Shown: positions 1 through 11,329 of the stretch, piece after piece
Numbering within the stretch: position 1 is the first letter of the stretch
Layout: each line of letters starts with the position of its first letter
NCBI RefSeq assembly: GCF_964340395.1
Contig: NC_135562.1
Span: forward strand, 23,840,173 to 23,904,172
Length of the DNA stretch: 64,000 nt
From: Glandiceps talaboti
Lineage: Eukaryota; Hemichordata; Enteropneusta; Spengelidae
Direction of reading: 5' to 3'
Made by a program: the position numbers and the translations under genes
The notes under the pieces: generated by a model
Told to the model about the DNA's origin: nothing
What the model saw: only the letters and a program-made list of their open reading frames with translations
The model's database searches: none

Positions 1-68
1 TATAAAATCGGTAGCGATGTCATAAATACAACACGTGTTGTATTTATGACATTGCTACCGATTTTATA
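1..68. repeat. Near-perfect 68 bp palindrome
   Basis: Two 34-base arms meet at the central ACACGTGT with no spacer. They differ at one position (gcgatg in the left arm against cattgc in the right). The window opens inside or at the edge of this structure, so it may be part of a longer foldback element. It could extrude as a cruciform or be the remnant of a palindromic MITE. No coding potential is seen. Confidence 0.8.
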
Positions 69-796
69 AGAATATCGCCAATCCCTATAATAACGTCATT
101 GTTCTGTATTAGGACCGTCATAGACAAGAATAAAACCATTTAGGAAAGGAATAACAGTTTACAAGCGACTGTGGATTTTCCACAGCAAGTAGCAACACGG
201 GACGTTCTTGGTATTTACTAAACTCACACTTCAGACCCACTATAAAAAAATGTGATGTTTTCAGATAACATGTAACTTGTGATTAATTCTATATTGTCGT
301 GCAATTTGGAGTGACAGTGAACCAGAATGAAGACAACTTGCGTAAGGAAGGCGGCATGCCTAGGCTAGGCATGGGGTTGAAGTTATGCAAGAGCAGTCTC
401 ACTGCCGACTGTGAATCGACCAAACTTTGTTTATTGGCCGACAGTTTACATGTAAAGTTAAACGACATGAATGTGTCTTGTCATTTCCAAAATGCAAATA
501 TTTGGCAAGTAAAAATAATTAAAATAATTACAACTTTAATTTGGCTTCAGACTTTGCGTTATGTTTTTCGTATCTTTCCCCGTTTTACATGTAATTTTAA
601 ATCAGAAAAGGTTCTCTCTGGTCATGTCAGTGGTTAGCCTTGCTTACATACGACAGGCGGTGCACAAGTCTATATAGGGACAATTTGTCAGAATCGAGTC
701 CCGGATTACTCTGTATGCAAGCACGACTAGTCAGTGATCATACCGGGACTGCGCCGGTCACAAGAAACTCTGTAAATTAAAATATCAGACAATGTA
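69..796. other. Intergenic or intronic stretch with no recognised gene
   Basis: One open frame of 112 codons lies at 299-637, but its composition is not protein-like, it starts with a non-ATG codon and it resembles no family I know. I treat it as chance. No structured repeat is recognised. Confidence 0.5.
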
Positions 797-1303
797 TGTA
801 TTAATCGCCATCTTAGTTTCCGTACGGCGACAATCCCAAGTACCCGGATGCACGAGGGACTAACCCGGAAACCCGTTGTCAGCCATACGTTACAGTGGTA
901 ACATCGTCCAAGAAATCACTGCGTTCAGAGTGTCATTATTCACAGAATTGTTGTTTTCGAGTGAAAACCCGTCTTGAATTGTATAAGTCTAACAAATGAA
1001 GACATGTCAAGTTATATTTTGGAAGTTGTATCGCTAGTTTGAGACGATTTTCTCACGTACTATCGAGGCTTGGACCTTACTCCAGTTCAGCGGGAAGTTT
1101 AGCCAGTCCGATAATTCTTTCTGGTTTAGTTTACAACACTTTTGATCACGCAGATTTTGTTTTTGTGATGAAAAGAAATTTAAAAAAAAAGATCACTTCA
1201 ACCATTTCGTTGTGTTTTCTTTGTGAAAGGTAATCGAACATGAACGAGTGTTACCACTGTAACGTATGGCTGAGAATGACTCTCTTCCAGGTTAGTCCCT
1301 TGG
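797..1303. mobile_element. MITE-like element, copy A (right end truncated)
   Basis: The left end begins atgtattaatcgccatctta and runs into an inverted-repeat arm of about 105 bp (through gttacagtggtaaca near 901). The matching right arm begins at about 1243 (gagtgttaccactgtaacg) but stops near 1303, so the outermost terminal sequence is missing on this side. A second copy at 10361-10882 shares the whole internal region, including a 60-codon open frame that is probably non-coding. No transposase is encoded, so this is a non-autonomous DNA transposon. Confidence 0.7.
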
Positions 1304-1860
1304 GATAGTGATATGGAAATTAGGCTAAAATGTTTGAAATATCGCTAGCAACAAGACCATGTCCATAGCAACAGCCAAATATAGTTGTTCTACAATACCA
1401 TTGGCCCTCTTTTTATATCAACTTGTAACAGTAGTTGAGCTCCTAGTTTTATCGACGCCCGAATCGGCAATAGAATTCGACGAACAACTTGAACCTATAC
1501 TCTCTGATATACTCTCCTGATATACTCTCCAAAATCACTACCATTTTCACTATTGTTGCTATTGTACGACACAACACCTACATAAAAATCCAAATCAATC
1601 TATCGAACATGGTAAAATCGTCATTGAAAAAAGATTCATCACATAGCCATCACACAGCCAAACCATTGTCCTATCTCTGTGGTAAATACAACAGGACATA
1701 AGCAGCAGTATTAAAAGAGGTTGCTTTTTTTTTCAATGAGGAAAGATATGTTAGTTTGCCAGAATATCATTTTATTTGATTGTTCCAGAAGGTTCTTTCT
1801 TCTAATGAAGTAAGGTAATGTCTGAAGTAAGGTAACTGATTGACTATTGTCTTTTCACAG
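1304..1860 (+). other. Presumed last intron of the LRR gene, with a repeat relic
   Basis: The stretch ends in a convincing 3' splice site (cttttcacag at 1851-1860). At about 1360-1385 it holds a diverged copy of the word catagcaacagccaaat, which is tandemly repeated at 3290-3640. No LRR-coding exon is visible upstream in the window. Confidence 0.5.
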
Positions 1861-2365
1861 TTTGAAGGGTAATCCCCTTGGTGATGGTGGTGTTCGTCAT
1901 TTGGTTGGTGCCTTACAGGATTCAGATAAACAGTTGGAAGATTTGGATCTAAGTCAGTGTCAAGTTGATGTAGAAGGTGCTAAACACATTGCCAAATTAT
2001 TACAAGTCAAGAAAGGTATCAAAACCTTACAACTTAATGGTAACAGCAGTGACTTAACAGGATGGGAAGCTATCAGTGAATCTCTGACAGACAACACCTC
2101 ACTGTTAGTACTCCATGTTAACAACAATAATCTTGGTAATAAAGGATGTGAAATGATTGCTGATTCATTAATGGACAATGAAACATTGACAACACTATCT
2201 GTGGAAAACAATGACATTGGTTCTCCTGGAGGTGACAAACTTGTACAGTTAGTCAAAGAAAACGAAATTATTGAGAAAATATCTGCCAGGGAAGGTAACT
2301 CAATTGAAGATAAATTGCTGAATGAAATGGAGGAAATTTTAGAAACTGGTACTTTTGTTGACTAG
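1861..2365 (+). CDS. Terminal exon of a leucine-rich-repeat protein (RNase-inhibitor type)
   Basis: The exon follows the acceptor cttttcacag. Its first base completes a codon from an upstream exon, and it runs open for about 168 codons to a TAG. The protein has about five and a half LRRs of roughly 28 residues. They begin LKGNPLGDGGVRHLVGAL, then LEDLDLSQCQVDVEGAKHIA, IKTLQLNGN, LLVLHVNNNNLGNKGCEMIA and LTTLSVENNDIGSPGGDKL. The LxxNxLGxxGxxxLAxxL pattern is that of ribonuclease-inhibitor-type LRRs, as in NLR, LRRC74 and RanGAP-like proteins. The C-terminus is a short acidic helix. I infer a protein-interaction or sensing role. Earlier exons, and any NACHT, death or other domain, lie outside the window. 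The frame is intact, which argues against a pseudogene. Confidence 0.85.
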
Positions 2366-2640
2366 TGGTTTTAGTTGACTTTCAGTTCAACATAATGATT
2401 ATTAAGTTTTGATAGTAATTGAAGTTTTAATTGAGTTGAGAAACTCATCAATAACTCCATTTTTATGAAGTGTTTCATATTGTATGTATACCATTATAGA
2501 GTACATGGCATGTATATGCTAAGTGTAAGATGATTAAGGCTTGATTTCAACCTTTTATACCTGCTTGAAAAGATGCAATTAAAGAGTGTGTTAATTAAGT
2601 TTTTGCAATTGATAGTATAAAATGACATTTAAGATTGTTA
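2366..2640 (+). other. Probable 3' untranslated region of the LRR gene
   Basis: AT-rich unique-looking sequence follows the stop codon. An ATTAAA poly(A)-signal variant occurs near 2577 (gcaattaaagagtg). The transcript end cannot be fixed from sequence alone. Confidence 0.4.
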
Positions 2641-2644
2641 GATA

Positions 2645-2712
2645 AATTACTATGTTTACTTATAAGCATAACTGAGGTTCAGTAGTGCTATAGGGATCGC
2701 CCGGTGTCTGTC

Positions 2713-2754
<42 letters not shown>

Positions 2755-3290
2755 CAACTTAAAGTCAAAAACCGCTGAATCGATTGCCATGATATTTGAT
2801 GGGTCCATTACCTTGGGTGTCTAGTTGGGAAATTGTTCAAATCAAAATGATCCCTTCACAGTGATTTGGGTCAAAAAATGTGATTTTTGGTCAAAAAACT
2901 TAAACTCATAATTTACTAGGCAGATTGGTGAGAAATTTGATGGGAACATTGTTAAGTGGGTGTAAAGTAAGATTTGTGCATGACATGATGATTCCATCAG
3001 TGATATGCAAATTAGGGCTAAAAATGTGTCTTTTGGGTTAAAAATCTATAATTCCAAAACTACTGAGCAGATTGGGCTGAAATTTAATGGGAATGTATCT
3101 AGGGATGTATGGACAAAGAAATATTAAGCATACAATGATTCCATGACTTATATGCAAATTAGGTGTAAAAATGTTCATTTTTGGTAAAAAACTTATATCC
3201 CAAAAAGTACTTGGTCATCGAGTCTGAAACTTGGTGAGATGTTTCTGAAAGTGTTATTCTGCAGATTTTCTTCTAAATATTTCGACAAAA
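2645..3290. repeat. Dispersed repeat with a (TG)n core and ATGCAAAT-bearing modules
   Basis: The block opens with ataagcataactgaggttca and a (TG)n tract at about 2706-2752. Degenerate modules follow, of the type 'contaaaac-TACTGAGCAGATTGGGCTGAAATTT' in which a gcaaattagg word recurs. Related modules lie at 5885-6230 and, as a long tandem array, at 52385-54620. It is non-coding and probably derives from a transposable element. Confidence 0.65.
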
Positions 3291-3640
3291 TTGGCAAATG
3301 AGTAAACATTCAAAAAATGTATGCAAATACCGTAGCAACCATGACCACGCCCATAGCAACAGCCAAACGGCCGTGTATTTCACAAAGATAACAACAGGGA
3401 TTAATAGACAATTGAATAAACATTCAAAAAAACGTATGTAAATTTGCCTAGCATCAAGACCACGCCCATAGCAACAGCCAAATCACATATATTGCAAAGA
3501 TAACAGCAGGAATTCATACACAAGTGAACAAAAACATACAAAAATGTATGCAAATATATCTAACGACATGACCACGCCCATAGCAACAGCCAAATGATAG
3601 CATATATCGTAAAGATAGCAACATGGTTGGCTAGGTAACT
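3290..3640. repeat. Three tandem units of about 113 bp
   Basis: The word gaccacgcccatagcaac recurs at about 3343, 3458 and 3570. Each time it is followed by agccaaa and preceded by acattcaaaaaaatgtatgc-like sequence. This is a short tandem array of a dispersed family that also has a relic near 1360. Confidence 0.7.
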
Positions 3641-3997
3641 GGATAGTCATTCACCAAATGAACACTTATTGTTAGCATGGACTACCATATGGATAAACAT
3701 GTTAAAAAACTGTACAGTTATGCCATTGGCGGTATTTTATTTAATATGGGATGAAGTATCCAGATGTAAATGATGAATATAAAGTTTTACAACTATAATG
3801 TGTAGTTGCTTCATTACATTATGTATTGCATCACTGCATCCAGTGTATATATAGTATGTCAATGAAATGTGCTATGAGTTACAAATAGCACTGTAAACTA
3901 TAGAGTACAGTGATACAATAGATATAGAGTGATCCGTCCAATTAATGTTGATGTGTGTGTAATCATTTACTATTGAGTACATAGACATGGCAATATT

Positions 3998-4418
3998 ATG
4001 TGGTTTTTACCCAATATCACCTCTTCATAATAATAATAATAATAATAATCCTTATTTAGACTCGATAGCCTCATAGGTATAATGCCTCTTTTCATGAGGG
4101 TCGAGTTATTATTATCCCTAGCATAGACCTAAATCTATAACCAGGTACCCAATTATACAGCTGGGTTATCTGAGGCACAATCGTGGTTCAAACCTTGCCC
4201 AAGGATTTTAGCCATTCAGAAACAAATGGCAGCGACGGGGCTCGAACCTGCAATCTGCAGATTCAAAGCCGGCCACTCTAACCATTCACCCATCATGACT
4301 CATATCGCCATGAGTGCAGTTTCTGCAACATGACATAAAGTCATAAGATGAGTGTCACATTGTGAAAACTGCATGAATGGTGATAAGACGAACAAAGACA
4401 TGATATCAGGTAATAACC
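3998..4418. mobile_element. Foldback MITE interrupted by a SINE
   Basis: The left arm (ggtttttacccaatatcacctctt) resumes after the SINE with catatcgccatgagtgcag. It is mirrored at 4340-4418 by tgaaaactgcatgaatggtg through gatatcaggtaataacc. The arms are about 75 bp long and lie close together. A single unpaired arm of the same family lies at 16036-16110 without any SINE, which confirms that the SINE here is an insertion. Confidence 0.65.
4028..4306 (-). mobile_element. tRNA-derived SINE with Nin-like central domain and ATT tail
   Basis: Read on the minus strand, the head has box A-like gggtgaatggttagagtggc and box B-like ggttcgagcccc. It is followed by a core with ccttgggcaagg and cccagctgtataattgggta, which resembles the Nin central domain reported in SINEs of several invertebrates. 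The element ends in an (ATT)n tail at 4028-4050. It encodes no protein and would depend on a LINE for movement. A second related copy lies at 14333-14693. Confidence 0.75.
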
Positions 4419-5884
4419 AATTTATCATATGCCTATGCCCAGGAATTCAAAGAGAAATTACAAGAAATAAAAAGAGAACAGCTTGATTATGCAGTGCACT
4501 TCATCTGTGGTGTCACTGTTATCAGGTGACATTCATTTACACAAAGTCTGCTGACCTTGTCAACCTGCTTCAATAAATTTGTTCAAAAGATCATATTACA
4601 TTTTCATCAGATTTCAGTGTAACTTTCCATAATTATTTCGAAATACAACGTTGGTATTAGAGTAAGTTCTCTAAAAGTTTCAGAACATGCTTTAATATGT
4701 TAATAAGACTGTATGGTCAGATGCGAGTGTTGAATATAGGAGTGTAGGAATTACAGTTGCTAAATTTTTATACCCAATTGTCTGATTGTCTGTGCTATGT
4801 TATTATCCAGTTGAGTGTTTTGTTACAAATCAATTCTTAGACTATTTAGTTGTATAAAGAAGGGTTGAACTTTATGTATTGAAATGTTTTAAGTTGAAGC
4901 AGTTATGATGTGAACTAGCTGACTATTAATTTTAGAAAGACAATGAGATATTGTGAGAGAATGTAAGAAATACTTACGAAAAAGACATAGAAAGTTTGTA
5001 CAAAAATATGTATTCAAAAAGAGCCAACATTTAAAAAAAAAAAAAAAAAAAAAAGCTTCTCTGATGATGTTGTATTTTGTTCCAAGATATGTAAAAAAAA
5101 ATGTTTACAAGTTTAAGTTGGAACAGTTAATGGTTGCAGCCTCTTTTACTGTTGACAAATTACATACCATATTATTTCAGCTACATATTTCTAGTTATAT
5201 TAGTTTTGCTTCAGAGTTGAAAAACAAATAATGTGTAGATGATTATAGTGTTAACATTGAAAAAGTTATGATTTGCTATGAGGACACAAATACTCAAGCT
5301 GTCTGTTTGAGCCTGTCTTTTATTTCCAAAATTTACAGAGCACATTTACAGAGCACATCATTAATATAATAATAATAATAATAATAATAATAAGGTAGGT
5401 TTTTATACATCATTAATATGTATTGATTACCATAAACTTGACCTCTGTGAGTGCTGTACAATATTTCAATGGAAGGAAACTATGTCCTCTTAGAAGATTT
5501 ATGGATATGAGTTTGTTTGGTTATTTTTTTAAAATTTTATCTGACTCTTTAGGAAAAATTGACAACTAGTCACCATGGCATTAGTAAACAGATCTTGACA
5601 TATACTCTTCTCTCAGTAGAACAGGCTTATGCATGCTATGTTATGGTGTTCTACTATAATATTTAATGTATTGGTGTATACTTTATAATAAACACCAAGC
5701 CAAAATTCTAATCTTATATCATATCAAATGTACATGTATGTATGACTAGTTTGGTGCTGTCACTAATTCTGCCAAATCATTTCAAACTTTTATATCATAT
5801 CAGTAATTATAATGTAGTCAACAATAATATAATAAGAATTATGGAAATTTATCAGAAGATATTATTATTATAATATAGTTTTAT
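4419..5884. other. No gene seen; A-tract and (AAT)n microsatellite
   Basis: AT-rich sequence without convincing exons. A run of about 22 A lies at 5033-5054 and creates a spurious lysine-rich open frame. An (AAT)n tract lies at about 5366-5392. Confidence 0.5.
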
Positions 5885-6560
5885 TAGCATAACTGAACAC
5901 TGAGGTATAATATATCATTTCAAAACTACTAAATAGATTGGGCTGAAATTTGGTGGGAGCATTCTTAGGGATGTTTAGATTAAGTATTGTTTGTGACATA
6001 ATGATCCCATAAGTAATATGCAAATTACGTCTGAAAATGTGTCTTTTTGGCCAAAAATCAATAATTCCAAAACTGCTAAGCAGATTGGGCGTAGATTTAA
6101 TGGATATGCATCTGGGGATGTGTAGATGAAAGTGTATTCACAATATGATAATCCTATTGGCAAATATGCAAATTAGGTCTCAATTTTGGTCAAAAATTAT
6201 ATCTTTTAAAAACTACATGGCAAATGAATGCCTTCTGTAAGGTCAAGGTCTTTATATTTTCATTCCTACACACAGTAATTGTTGGAATGCAACAGAATAT
6301 ATGCGATTAGTTATGTTTGAAGTAAGAAACCAATTTTATTGAATTAAAGAGTGCCTTTTCAAGATATAGCCTAATGTCTGAATTCCTTAATTATGCAAAT
6401 TAATCAGTAAAACTAATAGCTACATCACAAAGCTTGTGAGAAGCTGTGCACTTTGTTATGGTCAATGTGTGTAGCAAATTAAATTGAAGATTTTGCTTAA
6501 TTTCTGAAAATCATAGATTATGCAAATGAGTCATTAAAACAAAGTGTTACATCAGTAAGC
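5885..6560. repeat. Degenerate ATGCAAAT-module repeat, second locus
   Basis: Modules match those at 2880-3250, with cagattgggc(t/g)gaaattt followed by a taatatgcaaattacg word. The part after 6220 (aaggcattc, gttggaatgcaac, aagatatagcctaat, tatgcaaatgagtcat) matches the repeat at 11330-11760. Confidence 0.6.
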
Positions 6561-6587
6561 TTTATGAGACGTGCCCCCTGGTACCAT

Positions 6588-6650
6588 GAATATGTACATA
6601 CCACATTATATGTACATACCACATTATATGTACATACCACATTATATGGA
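6588..6650. repeat. 18 bp minisatellite, three copies
   Basis: The unit atgtacataccacattat is repeated three times without change. It is followed by a TTATT-rich tract at 6676-6710. Confidence 0.85.
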
Positions 6651-6674
6651 ATTTGAAGCTTGCACTCTGCATGT

Positions 6675-7267
6675 ATTATTATTATTATTTTTTATTATTT
6701 ATTATTTTAATTTCTTAGAAAACGCACTACACATACGTCACAGTGCGATGTACAGAAACTCTAAAAAGAATATGCAAAATTTAAAAATACACATTGCAAG
6801 TGGTATCGTAAAGAACACACAGTCCTGAGGTGAAATAAATGTACAGCAAAGCAAAAAACGAATCACTGATAATACATATTAAAAAGATAGGTTTTCAAAC
6901 CGCGTTTAAAAGACTCAACATTCCTTGCAGTATGAATCTCTACAGGTAACTTATTCCACAGTGATGGCACGCAAACTGAAAAGGCTCTCTGGCCGTATGT
7001 CTTACTGAATGTACCGCGGGGTGGAATCAGACGTAACTTGTCTGCAGAGCGGAGATCTCTAGAAGGAACATACTGCTCTATCAGCTCTGTCAAATACACT
7101 GGTGAAAAGCCTCTAATTACTTTAAAAGTAATTAACATAACCTTGAACTTAATACGTGCTTCTACTGGCAGCCAATGTAAATCAACTAATACAGGTGTAA
7201 TATGGTCAAATTTACGGGAACGACTATGTATAGCCTTATTACTGAAAATCATTAATAAATTAAACAA
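6675..7267 (-). pseudogene. 3' end of a Jockey/CR1/L2-type LINE (RT C-terminus)
   Basis: The minus-strand frame 7267-6863 (134 codons) encodes the family's C-terminal tail. Recognisable pieces are HITPVLVDLHWLPVEARIKF, a central LRLIPP segment, and YGQRAFSVCVPSLWNKLPVE followed by FKRGLKTYLF. This region follows the reverse transcriptase in LINEs of the Jockey, CR1 and L2 group. The 3' untranslated part runs to about 6675 and ends in an AATAAT-rich tail, as expected. The copy is severely 5' truncated: no endonuclease or catalytic RT motif remains. It abuts a TIR element that starts near 7284. Confidence 0.8.
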
Positions 7268-7283
7268 TATTATACATTATATT

Positions 7284-7682
7284 ATAGTATTACCAATTCC
7301 AGTGAATTTTGTGACGTCATCGCTGTACATTATTACTGATAATGTACTCCGTTATTGGGCATCGCGGCCCCGGAACGAGCATAACAATACAAGCTTATTT
7401 GTTCTGTTTCTTCATACGACTAGGTATCTTTTCGAAATGTATGTTGTTACTTATGATTGTCATTTCCACTGTTTAAAAATACAACGCATTCATGAAACAA
7501 ATTTGTGTTCACAGCAGTTCATTGAAGTGTATATGTGTGTGTACATGTACGTACGTGTGTCGCTATGATTAGTATTCAGCTTCCGGGCCGAACATGGCAG
7601 ACGATGTTCAGCGCTGTGTATATTATACGTTGTTTTGCGTTTCTCGGTCTACAAATTCACTGGAATTGACAAAACTATAAAA
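7284..7682. mobile_element. Non-autonomous DNA element with about 30 bp terminal inverted repeats
   Basis: The left terminus (tatagtattaccaattccag, then tgaatttt) is mirrored at 7650-7680 by aaattcactggaattgacaa followed by aactata. The interior of about 350 bp has no transposase and only chance frames. The ends are close to a neighbouring foldback element, which suggests that this AT-rich site is a repeated insertion target. Confidence 0.55.
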
Positions 7683-7686
7683 TAAT

Positions 7687-7831
7687 AACAATAATGTATG
7701 CCCTCCCAGTCCATAATGGACTCAAGCAAACTTTGCACTCCATAATGGGCTCGGCTGTCGCCTCGCCCATTATGTCGTTCAAAGTTTGCTTTCGTCCATT
7801 ATGGGCTGGGAGGGCGTACATTATTGTTTAA
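7687..7831. mobile_element. 145 bp foldback element
   Basis: The arms aataatgtatgccctcccag and ctgggagggcgtacattatt are inverted copies. Both continue inward through ccataatggac/tccattatgg and caaactttg/caaagtttg, and a short GC-rich loop separates them. The sequence aaataataac occurs just left of the element and again within a few bases of its right end, a possible target-site duplication. No coding capacity. Confidence 0.65.
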
Positions 7832-9624
7832 ATAATAACAATTTTAATGATAATCGAGTTTATTTGCATATTGACCACTCTACATGGGGTAATTTGTTAT
7901 GCTGAGTTCAAAAACGGGTCATTTTATGAACATCCATTGCCATGGTAACCAAAATCACCATAATATGCAGATTCTTATACTAAAATTTGGCATAAAAATG
8001 AAGAAATTTTTTGGTAAAACAAATTCTTTGTTTTTTGCATGTGTCGGTGCTATCCGTTGTAACACATATTATCTAAAATGGGAGAACTGTTTCCATGGAA
8101 ATGTAAATTAGGCTTAGAATTGTAAGTTCAAAACCAACATACGATTTGAACTCGCAAAACAAATTCAAATATGGCCGGCCTGTGATATCACCGTGTAGAC
8201 TGCACAAGTATTTATCAATTTCAAACTAACTTCAAGTAAATATCAGCAACGCCTCTAAAAAAGATAACTACACTTGGCAGAGTTTTTTAAAGAATATATT
8301 TGTTGAATTTAGCAGTCAAAATTCGCAAAGGAGTCATCAAAAGACAGAGTTTGTGTGAAATTTCATTGTACCTTTCGTCTTTTCATTTCCTTAGTGCAGG
8401 TTCAGTTTGCTGGAGATAGTTCCGAGTCCTATTGTCAACTGAGTGACCCATGCTATTAAAAACAATGCCACTGGATATAGTTGGAGATTAGTAGCCTTCC
8501 ATACTTTCTAATTTTTTACGGGAATATTGATAAATTATCCATAATTTCACAGTTGTGTCACCTTCAAAGTCACAACCTTTTATTTTCGTTGCTTTAGTAC
8601 GCACACACTATGCAGATGTACACATAAACATCTTGAATGTGATAACAATGTAACACAGTGTAACAATATCACCACGCCTGGAATGACCTATATCAGGTGC
8701 ACTCCACACATACACCATACATTTCACAATTACAGGTACATTATTATGTTGCATTCAGATTAATATATTATTACATGTTATCGGCTATTCATGGAAGTAC
8801 AGTTTGTAATAATTAAATAATATTCTTACAGCATTTTTAATGAGCATTACAAAATACAATAATTGTCTTAATACAAACTAAATTTTGGACTGATTTTTTG
8901 TGTTGTGGAAATTACGGTAGCAGAGGTCGGGCACAATAACATATTGCAGTTTCTTGATTTTGTGATTTTAGAAGAAAACCATTGTAAACTGGCACATTTT
9001 ACCATGTACACCTACATAAATAGGGACCTCTAAGTTCATTATCTGGTAAGTATTACATGTAATACATACAGACTGACTTCGCATTTGCTTTCACAAAAAT
9101 TAGTCTTTGATTGATTTTATCAAAGCTGTGTGGTAAAAAAAAGTGAGAATTTTGAGTTATTACGTATATTTTACCCCAAAAAATAAATTTATGCTATCAA
9201 CAGGTTAGCGACAGTCAGTGTGCTCCATGTCAGAAAAAAATTGATATTCTTGTCACTAAACTTTGCAACATTATTTTATGACAACTAAACGTCGCTCAGC
9301 TCAGGTTCAACTTTTTCAAATGCGCACCAATCTGTCTGAAAATTCATAAATAGAGACCAAAGGAGTTTTGTAAAAATCGGAATCATCAATGCTGTAGCTG
9401 TCAATCAAATATTGCTGCCTAAATGCTTCACGGAATACTGGACAAATGAGATCTTCTCTGGGCTGCAGTGACAATTTAGTAATAAATGAAATAATATTGT
9501 TATACCACTTTTATTAGCTCCGCTGTCAGTGAAAGCTGAAAGCGTAGCTTTAGGTATAGGTTGTATAGAGTATAGAGAGTAGAGTGAATCATAGGTGTCT
9601 GTCAAACTTTTATATTTTCATTAT
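7832..9624. other. No gene seen
   Basis: AT-rich sequence with only short chance frames. I find no splice-flanked exon, no array and no inverted repeat worth naming. Confidence 0.45.
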
Positions 9625-9629
9625 CTACT

Positions 9630-9890
9630 CCGAAAGTGACAGTCGGAATTCTTCGATATTTGGTGTGCATGTTCCCTGGGGGAGGCTATTCAGATTTGTT
9701 CATGCCAAGTTGATCTGTGCCATTTTCAATTTTTTATGATTTTTTTTCATAAAATGTCATTTTCATCATCTCCTTGAAAACTTCTTGTCAGATTGCTTTG
9801 ATATCTGGTGTGTTGATGCGCAGGGGGTAGCTTACTTAGATTTGTTAATTTCAAGTCAGCACGTCTTCTTTTCTATTTTTTATGATTTTT
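9630..9890. repeat. Two diverged tandem units of about 130 bp
   Basis: Both units contain a (gatatttggtgtg/gatatctggtgtg)-gcaggg-taGCTTA-GATTTGTT pattern ending in a T-rich tttttatgattttttt tract. The first starts near 9638 and the second near 9776. This is a dispersed non-coding repeat. Confidence 0.55.
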
Positions 9891-10360
9891 TTTTTGTAAT
9901 TAAAAAAAAAAATGAATATGTTAATGAGTATTATGACCGCCGCCATATTGGAAATCAGTCCGCGAGACTTTAGGTAAACTGCAACTTTTCAAAAGACACT
10001 ATTGACGTCAAACAAGCAATGTAATATGTGCTGTAGTCTTAATTCTACGCATTGTGCGCCCAAATGACAAATATTTGTTCGAAACAGGGTTGTAAACTTC
10101 AAATCCAAATTCTCCACCCTCCTACAGAATGGTTCATTCCAGTATACGCACCTCACGATCAAGTGAGCTCTATGAGCATGCCTGAACTGAAGTGTATGGG
10201 ACGATTTTTGACAGAGTCAGTCGTCAATAAAAACGATAATACTCTTTCTAAAATTATCACATTTTGAAAGGGAAAGTACTTTGTGGTTCATTTATGGAGT
10301 TTTGTTTTTGTACGATCAAGCTTGGTGGCAAAATCACAGCGTCAAATTACCGATGTGGTA
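9891..10360. other. No gene seen
   Basis: A chance frame of 71 codons lies at 10052-10267. It has a non-ATG start and no recognisable domain. Confidence 0.4.
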
Positions 10361-10882
10361 GTTCCGTACGGCGACAATCTCAAGTACCCGGATGCATGAG
10401 GGACTAACCCGGAAGCAAGTCGTTGCCAGCCATACGTTACAGTGGTAACATCGTCCGAGAAATCGCTGCGTTCAGAGTGTCATTATTCACAGAATTGTGT
10501 TTTTCGAGTGAAAACTCGTCTTGAATTGCATAACTCTAACAAATGAAGACATGTCAAGTTATATTTTGAAAGTTGTATCGCTAGTTTGAGACAATTTCCT
10601 CACGTACTATCGAGGCTTGGACCTTACTCCAGTTCAGCGGGAAGTTTAGCCAGTCCGATAATTCTTTCTGGTTTAGTTTACAACACTTTTGATCACACAG
10701 ATTTTGTTTTTGTGATGAAAAGAAATTTAAAAAAAGATCACTTCAACCATTTCATTGTGTTTTCTTTATGAAAGGTAATCGAACATGAACGAGTGTTACC
10801 ACTGTAACGTATGGCTGAGAATGACTCTCTTCCGGGTACTTGGGATTGTCGTCGTACGGAAACTAAGATGGCGATTAATACA
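10361..10882. mobile_element. MITE-like element, copy B (left end truncated)
   Basis: This copy matches copy A (797-1303) across the interior. Here the right terminus is complete: ccgggtacttgggattgtcg, then aactaagatggcgattaata ending catt. The left end starts inside the arm at gttccgtacggcgac. Within the right arm about 17 bp are missing relative to the left arm. No transposase. Confidence 0.7.
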
Positions 10883-11329
10883 TTTCTTCCCTATATATAT
10901 ATCTACTACAACTAGTACAAGTTGAATGTTGTTGACTTGGTAAATTTGTTAGAAAATTGAAATTCAAATTGCCTCAAAATTATTTTAGATCCCTAGTTTA
11001 TTTCATTCATCATTAAAATTTTCCATGGTTAAAGCTGTAAGACACTGGAATTATTTATATCCAACCTCAAAATCTTCTCTCTTTTTTTCTTTTTCTTGTG
11101 TGCATTTCCCAGTCATTTTTTTCTGAGATTTTGTGCAATTTTTCATAACAGTAGATTTTTGTTATAAAATGGTGACTATGGTATAAAAGTACAATACATT
11201 ACCAACTTCTGTGTAAAATGTGTTTTATAGTGAGACATCATATGAAACCAGTAACCACTTTATTACATCGCTAAAACAAAACTGCATAGTGAAGAACTGA
11301 ACCACTTCTACATGTGAAATTATATTGAA
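10883..11329. other. No gene seen
   Basis: AT-rich unique-looking sequence. It contains a pyrimidine-rich tract (ctctctttttttctttttct, near 11078) with no associated exon. Confidence 0.4.

Noticed and set aside
1039-1233. Protein-like frame conserved between 1039-1233 and 10586-10771
   Set aside because: Conservation comes from the two MITE copies. Length differs because of indels, there is no domain, and the frame lies in a non-autonomous element.
4230-4300. Functional tRNA gene at the SINE heads (also 14630-14690)
   Set aside because: Box A- and box B-like words are present but no cloverleaf acceptor or anticodon stem closes around them. The adjoining core and ATT tail identify SINEs.
4953-5231. 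Lysine-rich 92-codon frame
   Set aside because: Created by a poly(A) run of about 22 bases, with a non-ATG start.
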